From: Platycnemis pennipes
Taxonomy: Eukaryota > Arthropoda > Insecta > Odonata > Platycnemididae
Assembly (NCBI GenBank): GCA_933228895.1
Contig: OW121854.1
Coordinates: 6,637,131-6,701,130 of the forward strand
Reading direction: 5' to 3'
DNA: 64,000 bases
The position numbers and the translations under genes are program-made. The notes under the pieces were generated by a model, which made no database searches, was not told the DNA's origin, and saw only the letters and a list, made by a program, of their open reading frames with translations. This document shows, piece after piece, positions 58,646-64,000 of this stretch (positions are counted from its first letter, which is position 1; every line of letters begins with the position of its first letter).

Positions 58646-58990
58646 TCATCATCATCATCAACATCATCATCATGGGTCAACAATCCTAGGATTGGTTTGA
58701 CGCAGCCCTCCACTCGATTCTTCTATCGGCCAACCTCTTCATATTAACGTAGCTCCTCACTTTCACGTCTTTTACGACCTGTTCTATGTAACTCATACGA
58801 GGCCTGCCTTTTCCAATCTTCCCGTTCACTTTTCCTTTGACGATTGTCTTCATCAGGCCATCGTGTCTTAAGATGTGGCCAATTAAGTTGTCCCGTCTTC
58901 TTTTTATATATTTTTCAGTAGTCTTCTCTTTTCTCCCACTCTTCTTGGGACTTCTTCATTTGTCACTCTGTCGATCCATTTTATCTTCAT
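58646..58990 (-). mobile_element. LINE family A fragment
   Basis: The (CAT)n/(ATC)n tail at 58646-58672 is followed by AACAATCCTAGGATTGG, the complement of LADRRIEWRAA (near 58700-58735), GRPRMSYIEQVVKDVK, and LMKTIVKGKVNGKIGKGR. It is truncated at about 58990 after the VL...EKR segment. Confidence 0.82.
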
Positions 58991-59032
58991 ATATACTATT
59001 ATACAAATTTAGATTAATACAAGGATTTTCGG

Positions 59033-59350
59033 GATCGGTTTCGTGTGGTAACTAGAGTACTAGCTTAAAATTCCGAGGCCCCGGGTTTGATTCCTGGCAT
59101 TGGCGGGTTTTTCTGTAGTTTCTACTTGAGTTCCTATTGGAGGGAATTTTTACATTTAGCACTCCGTCCCTTGGATGGCCCGAAGTCACCTTGGTGCCTA
59201 TCGTTAAGAGTAGGCTAATGTTGACGCCGGCTTTCTCTACAACCCTCCCCCCATTACCTGAAATTTTCCTACCATTATGAAATCACCCACCTTTCCTAAA
59301 TAGTGCAAATGAGCGCAGCTGTCGGTCGCTTCCCCTGAATAACCTATTGA
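59033..59350 (+). repeat. tRNA-derived SINE
   Basis: Box A GTGGTAACTAGAGTAC (about 59045) and box B GGTTTGATTCC (59084-59094) are followed by a roughly 240-bp body with CCTTGGATGGCCCGAAGTC and CACCTTGGTGCC. The layout of tRNA head plus unrelated body is typical. Tail and duplication were not resolved. Confidence 0.62.
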
Positions 59351-59568
59351 CTAACAAGGGTTCTCGCAACACCAGCTATACTTCAGGTTCACGAATATTT
59401 TCGCTCCGAAATATTCACATGGATTGCAACTGTAATGTCGTCAACCGATGCTTATTTACCTGTTGTGCCCTTGCTGTTGTCATGATGCTATTTTGCCGAG
59501 GGTTGGAATGAGGGTGAGGCCTTCCAAGAAAGTCCCTTAACCCTTGCTCCGGTACACACCAGACGCCT

Positions 59569-60600
59569 CAATAGGGTAGTTTCCTATTATCTTTTTATCG
59601 TTTTGATCGAAGGTTTATTACCTCTGGAGTATGTATTTTTAGCCGTTCGATTTTTAAATAAATTTAAGTATTTTTCCTCAATTAAAAAGTGAAAAAAAAT
59701 CAATTGCGCGAAAACGCGACGGCAACAATTGCATGCCTGTTAGTCCTACGTGTGTCGTCAAAGTATTTCCTCTACCTGCCACCAGGTAGTGCTGCGGACG
59801 CTTCAAAGTAGACGCTGCACTCCGTTGAAGCTTATTAACTAGTATATGTGGTATATTTATTCCGTTAATTTTTTATAATTAACTTTTATTTATTTTATGT
59901 TACTTATGCAGTTGATTTATTTAAAATCAGATAGTATTCTTTTTACAAGTATACCCAGAATTTCACCCATCGCCGCAGACCTTCACGCCATGCTTCGTGG
60001 TAACAGAAGACACCACGAGCCCCCCTTTTCGGACCTTACCCTATCCCCATCCCTTCCATTCCTATCCTTATACCTTTCCTCCCGGTCTGAAGCGCCTATT
60101 AGTGCGGAAACAGACTTGAAAACACCCATGAACCCCCATCCCTTCCATACCTATCCTTATACCTTTCCTCCCGGTCTGAAGCGCCTATTAGTGCGGAAAC
60201 AGACTTGAAAACACCCATAAAAAAGAATGTCTTTGAGCCCAGAAAACGACCAATAATACCATACTTATCAGAGAAAACTTTTTGAACTTTGATATTTTTC
60301 ACAGGCTAGTACATATTAATACATATTCAATAAAGCTGAGGGGCCCTGAAAAACAATGTTAAGTTTAGGAAACGAATTTCTTATTCCTCGCAATGCAAAC
60401 TACATGCCTGTTACATCAGCAAGAAGGCAGCGCACCCCGCCATTTCAGAGATTTTTCAAATTATCTTAATTAACATTTAATGCTCATGTAAACTGGGATT
60501 TCTAAGTCTAAACTTTTTGTGTAAAATAAATACATTTATGGCAGGGCACGAATAGCAAGTAATGAAGTCTGTTTTCTTTGAGGTAGGAAATACCCTATTG
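59569..60600 (+). mobile_element. AATAGGGTA-ended TIR element, copy 2 (1032 bp)
   Basis: Ends CAATAGGGTAGTTTCC (59569) and GGAAATACCCTATTG (ending 60600) are inverted, about 15 bp with few mismatches. The interior matches copy 1 on both sides of extra material at about 59960-60330, which includes an 89-bp tandem duplication. Clear duplicated target bases were not found. Non-coding. Confidence 0.65.
60046..60223 (+). repeat. 89-bp tandem duplication
   Basis: CCATCCCTTCCATTCC at about 60047 and CCATCCCTTCCATACC at about 60136 begin two nearly identical units containing TTTCCTCCCGGTCTGAAGCG and AGTGCGGAAACAGACTTG. Confidence 0.88.
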
Positions 60601-61624
60601 TCAAGAATTTATTTCCCTTGCCAGAAGTGGTTTAACGTCTCACAAGTTTTGAGAGGGAGATGTTACGCTCCTAAAGATCTTCTGTTGTCTTCCGCTTCTC
60701 ACCTCATCCTCTCCTTCCTCTCCCATCTACTTTCCCGCGTCTTCGTGGCACGCCTCAAGGCATGAGTCCTACACTCGAGTGCGTAGCGCTTGCATGCACC
60801 CAAGGAGACATTGGGGTAATGCCTCTCTATTTTGTTTTTACTTCCCGGGCGAGGGGCGTCGTCTCAGTTCGCGAATAGAACGTGAGTTTGGACGTGGATA
60901 CCTTCCCCCTCCCATCTGCTCCCTTCTTCCCCCCCGCCCCCCTACCTGGACGATCCGTTGTCGCGCGTCACGTGACCCCTCGCGTTCTGCGTTTGGCGCG
61001 GAAGAGAACGCTTTTCATATTTATGCGTCCGCTCGGCGCCACCGTCGCTGCTCGCTTGTGCCGTTTCATCCCTCAGAACGATTCACGGCAACAGATACGT
61101 CGGATAAGTGATGCATTGCAGTTGTAAATCAAGTGCACCAATCCCATTGCGCCAACCCTTTTAGTACCTATTTTTACCGTCGCCACCGTAGGGCGTTTAA
61201 ATATGCTCTCACTTGCTACCAACGCTGAAATTAATGCATTCCTGCTACAGAATGAGACTAGTCGTTAGGTGAACCTTGTTGCTGCTGTTGTTTCCTCTGT
61301 GTCTGAATCTAGCTAGAATTGTCCTAGTTTCTTTTAGGCCAACTTAATTCATAAATGCACCACTTTATTGCGTAAACTCTGTTTATGCAGAAGTTCGGGG
61401 CTGAACCTGAAAACAATTACACTTCATTTTGTATGGTTTTAAGAAAAGGTATACTTTTTCTTATTTATGTAGCCCAAATCGAAGCATCTAAGTATTAAAT
61501 AGAGTAAAAGAATAACATTTTAGCATTCAAGCAATCAATATTCAAGGGTTTCAATCAGCCAATACTATCTTAAGGACAATAAATACTCAAATTCACTGGC
61601 TGAGACGCCACGAAAAAAGTGACT
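60601..61624. other. No recognised gene; GC-rich block at about 60850-61090
   Basis: The block has CpG-rich words (TCGCGCGTCACGTGACCCC) and an 81-110-codon frame pair on the plus strand with no domain. The rest is AT-rich with nothing recognised. Confidence 0.4.
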
Positions 61625-62306
61625 TCATACATCAATGGAGGCAGGCGATACTTGGTGGAATTTAGTTGCACTGAACATGTTAAGGAAATAAACTTTGTAC
61701 AATTCCACAAAATGATTTAATATGCCGATCGATTTCGACGCCTGAGCGTCATTGTCAAGGTACATGAATCTGGCACAGTTCGGGGTCTTTATGTACACCA
61801 GGAGAGGAGGTGGGATGAGTGCTAGAGCTTGCACTAGTGCTAGAGGGTGGAGGGTGGGAGTTGGGTTTTGGTGTTGGGATTGGATTGGGCCGTTTGCATG
61901 AGGGAAGGGAGGGGAGGGGGTTGGGTTGTTGACTGGTGGTGGTGAATGTGGAGTCCGGGTGTTGTGGTCTTTTAGGTTAGGTTTAAGCAAGGTTGAACAC
62001 TTTGAAAGCAGCTGTGAACATTTGAATTCCGTTATGTCATTTAACATGTGAACATTAGGTAGCATTTTGTGCCTCAAAATTTCCAATTTTTCAAGAGTAT
62101 CTAGTTTCCAACTTTTGTCATGTACATGTAACACTTATAGGTTAAAATCACTATTATGACCCGTTTCAAACAGGTGTTTAGCAAAGAAGGATTTACAATC
62201 ATTATATTTTAAAAATCGCTTGTGTTCGTTGATCCTTGTTTTGAATTTTCTTCCAGTTGTGGAAGTGTACAAAGTTTATTTCCTTAACATGTTCAGTGAC
62301 TCCATA
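61625..62306 (-). mobile_element. Penelope-like element fragment (GIY-YIG endonuclease end) with inverted terminal copy
   Basis: On the minus strand, about 62255 to 61990 encodes TTGRKFKTRINEHKRFLKY, SFFAKHLFETGHNSDFNL, a stop, then VLHVHDKSWKLDTLEKLEI and MLPNVHMLNDITEFKCSQLL. The TGRKFKTRINEH and KSFFAKHL..TGH motifs are typical of the C-terminal GIY-YIG nuclease of Penelope-like retroelements. A proline-rich stretch follows to about 61790. The 3' region has TTGACAATGACGCTCAGGCG and TCGAAATCGATCGGC, recalling the Penelope terminal motif. GAACATGTTAAGGAAATAAA near 61673 recurs inverted near 62280, just upstream of the coding part, so the truncated 5' end carries an inverted copy of its own 3' end. 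The reverse transcriptase is missing. Confidence 0.82.
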
Positions 62307-62734
62307 CATTTTATGCATTTACCGTGAACAGCATATGACAGAAAAGATAATCAAATGTCACTAAAATTATTTCCTTGTTTATTATTACTTTATTCGTATT
62401 CCTAATAGATATATGTGACAGGTGCTAAGCATCCTTCTTTCCCGGTGAACCGAGCATTAAACTAGTTTAAGTGATACAATTATTCTGAAGGTATACTACT
62501 TTGAATATAAATTTAGACGCTTGGACCACAATGGAGGCTTTCCAAGTATCTCTTACCTAGTTTTGCTTTTGTAGGATTCAGTAGAGAGTCATCGCTGCTT
62601 TTATAATACCAAAGTTATAGATGCATATTGAAAAATTATGCTTTCGAGCAGTCAAAACTGCCGTTCTTAAAATGATTAGGTTCTTTACAAATAATTAGAT
62701 GAAATAGCAACTGCCAATGGTAACTATTGTGGCC
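62307..62734. other. No recognised feature
   Basis: AT-rich, no motif seen. Confidence 0.35.
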
Positions 62735-62825
62735 ATCTATATGTACACGATACCCTGCAAGCCATCGCGAGGGTGTGTGGCAGGGGGCGAAGATCACCAA
62801 GCATGCACTATGCCATGCCATGCAT
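62735..62825 (-). mobile_element. LINE family B 3' end (subfamily 1), isolated
   Basis: CATCTATATGTACACGATAC, CCTGCAAGCCATCGCGAGG, GTGTGTGGCAGGGGGCGAAG and CACCAAGCATGCACTA match the complement of 46255-46335. Only about 90 bp remains. Confidence 0.75.
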
Positions 62826-63537
62826 GCCATTTGTTGCTTAGCCCCGTGATGCGGGAGGTTAGAAGTAGAACTCCCTTCGATTCGTAATCGCTACGGCTGC
62901 CGAGGAAGTCCTCATCTCCTGGCCACAGGCAATGCCTGCTTCGGCCCCGAATGACTTCATGACGGCCGTATTTTCCGCCCGCGAATTACTACCCTATTCT
63001 GCCCCCCGCCCGGGCCGGGTCAAGGAGTTGCAGCCCTGAGCGATTGAAAGTAACCACTCGTTAAAAAGGACCACCACTTGAAGCCCCGGCCCATCTCATT
63101 CCGTTAACGACCCCTCACTTGTGTGTCCTCGTTGGCGAGGCGGTGCCGGCGAATGCCCTCCTGGAACTGGTTGGCCCCTCCTCAGCACGCAATTGGAAAG
63201 AGAAGGAGACTCCAGTCGAAACGCAAATTGTGTGCGTGATCTTCATTGAAGGGAAGCATGACGTATTGTCTCGGGGCGCGCCGCGGCGGAAGATATGCGA
63301 AACACAGTGATTACGGGCAGTACTCGGTAACGAGCGGAAATTTCTTGCCGACTCCACCTCGTGTTACTCCCCACAATGCAGTTCGTGCGTTTGGGGGCGC
63401 AGTCCACCCTTGCATTGCATTAATATCCTTAACCCTTCCCGCATATCGCCCGCCCCCAATTCCCCCAAACCACCCCTATATATCACCCTCCCGTGACTCT
63501 TCCCGGGGAGGCCTTCTCCATTCATGCATTTTGTCAT
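62826..63537. other. GC-/CpG-rich block, no recognised gene
   Basis: Contains CCCCGCCCGGGCCGGG and GGGGCGCGCCGCGGCGG. Open frames of 63-103 codons overlap in both strands around 63115-63557 and show no domain. Confidence 0.45.
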
Positions 63538-64000
63538 ATATATCTACATTTGCATAATACCCTGTAAGCCACCGTACAGGTGTGTGGCAAGGGATGAATT
63601 CACACCATTCATACATAAAAAATGATGCATAAAAAGGTTAGTATTTATCATATTTATATTCTAGCCTAAACTTTACTATTTAAAAAAGGTAAAAAAAAAC
63701 AAAGCAAGCATTGAAAAACATGGTGTCAGTTGGGTTAGCTTAGATTTCTTATACCAACATAAAACTACAAATTCTATCCATTGATACACTGGTATTTATA
63801 CTATTGGGTATAGTTACAGCTATCCATATACCTAATTGTATGAGGGAACGACATTTTGATTGTCAGTTTGGCAATCAATTTCCCTTATTTTAAGATCATG
63901 GTCCGGTCTACCACAGTATGTTGGATTTTGAAAAATATTTTTAACGTAATAGGTGAAAATATTATCTTGAAATTTATTTAACATATCAAATCTGAATTTT
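63538..64000 (-). mobile_element. LINE family B 3' end (subfamily 2), running off the window
   Basis: TATCTACATTTGCATAATAC, CCTGTAAGCCACCG and GTGTGTGGCAAGGGATGAA are followed by a 3' region parallel to 21867-22330 (CAAAGCAAGCATTG, GTTGGGTTAGC, GTGAAAATATTATCTTGAA). Any coding part would lie beyond the window. Confidence 0.75.

Overview
This window reads as gene-poor, repeat-dense nuclear DNA from an arthropod, most likely an insect. The basis is the mix of mobile elements (several non-LTR LINE families, Penelope-like, Transib, hAT-like, Tc1-like, MITEs and tRNA-derived SINE-like heads), the intron-containing transposase, the AT-rich background broken by short GC/CpG-rich blocks, and the absence of any prokaryotic gene organisation. 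The species cannot be fixed from sequence alone. No host protein-coding gene is recognised. Nearly every translatable stretch that can be explained belongs to a degraded mobile element.

The most notable object is a 3.8-kb DNA transposon at 12114-15922. It has two 963-bp terminal inverted repeats that differ at only about four positions as read by eye, termini CACAGTG (the V(D)J recombination heptamer), and a 5-bp target duplication CGACG on both sides. Its interior carries exons of a RAG1-like/Transib transposase with recognisable introns. The protein is broken: the presumed first catalytic Asp is Glu, there is a frameshift, and the part that should carry the last catalytic Glu is missing. 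A second, older terminus of the same type lies at about 20747.

Layout. 1-12.1 kb: LINE relics and two inverted copies of a 730-bp TTAA-flanked MITE. 12.1-16.0 kb: the Transib element, inserted beside a strong CpG-rich block (15.9-16.6 kb). 16.7-25 kb: a SINE-like sequence, a 202-bp MITE, a Tc1-like remnant cut by a LINE 3' end, and a 1-kb fold-back element. 27.4-31.0 kb: a 3.5-kb hAT-like element with 8-bp target duplications (CCTCTAAC) and repeat-rich ends, carrying two LINE pieces. 31-45 kb: further LINE pieces, one copy of a TIR element (AATAGGGTA ends), an 85-bp MITE and hairpins. 45-49 kb: a LINE cluster with a snap-back 5' junction and a target-site duplication. 52-56 kb: a SINE-like insertion inside a LINE, and a perfect 168-bp tandem duplication. 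57-64 kb: SINE-like heads, a second copy of the AATAGGGTA element, a Penelope-like GIY-YIG fragment and LINE 3' ends.

Two LINE families dominate. Family A has a reverse-transcriptase C-terminus of the type usually labelled endonuclease-reverse transcriptase and a (GAT)n tail. Family B is CR1/jockey-like, with a conserved GC-rich 3' end and a (GTAGAT)n tail. Family names, superfamily calls and identities come from motif recognition by eye; no database search or alignment was run.
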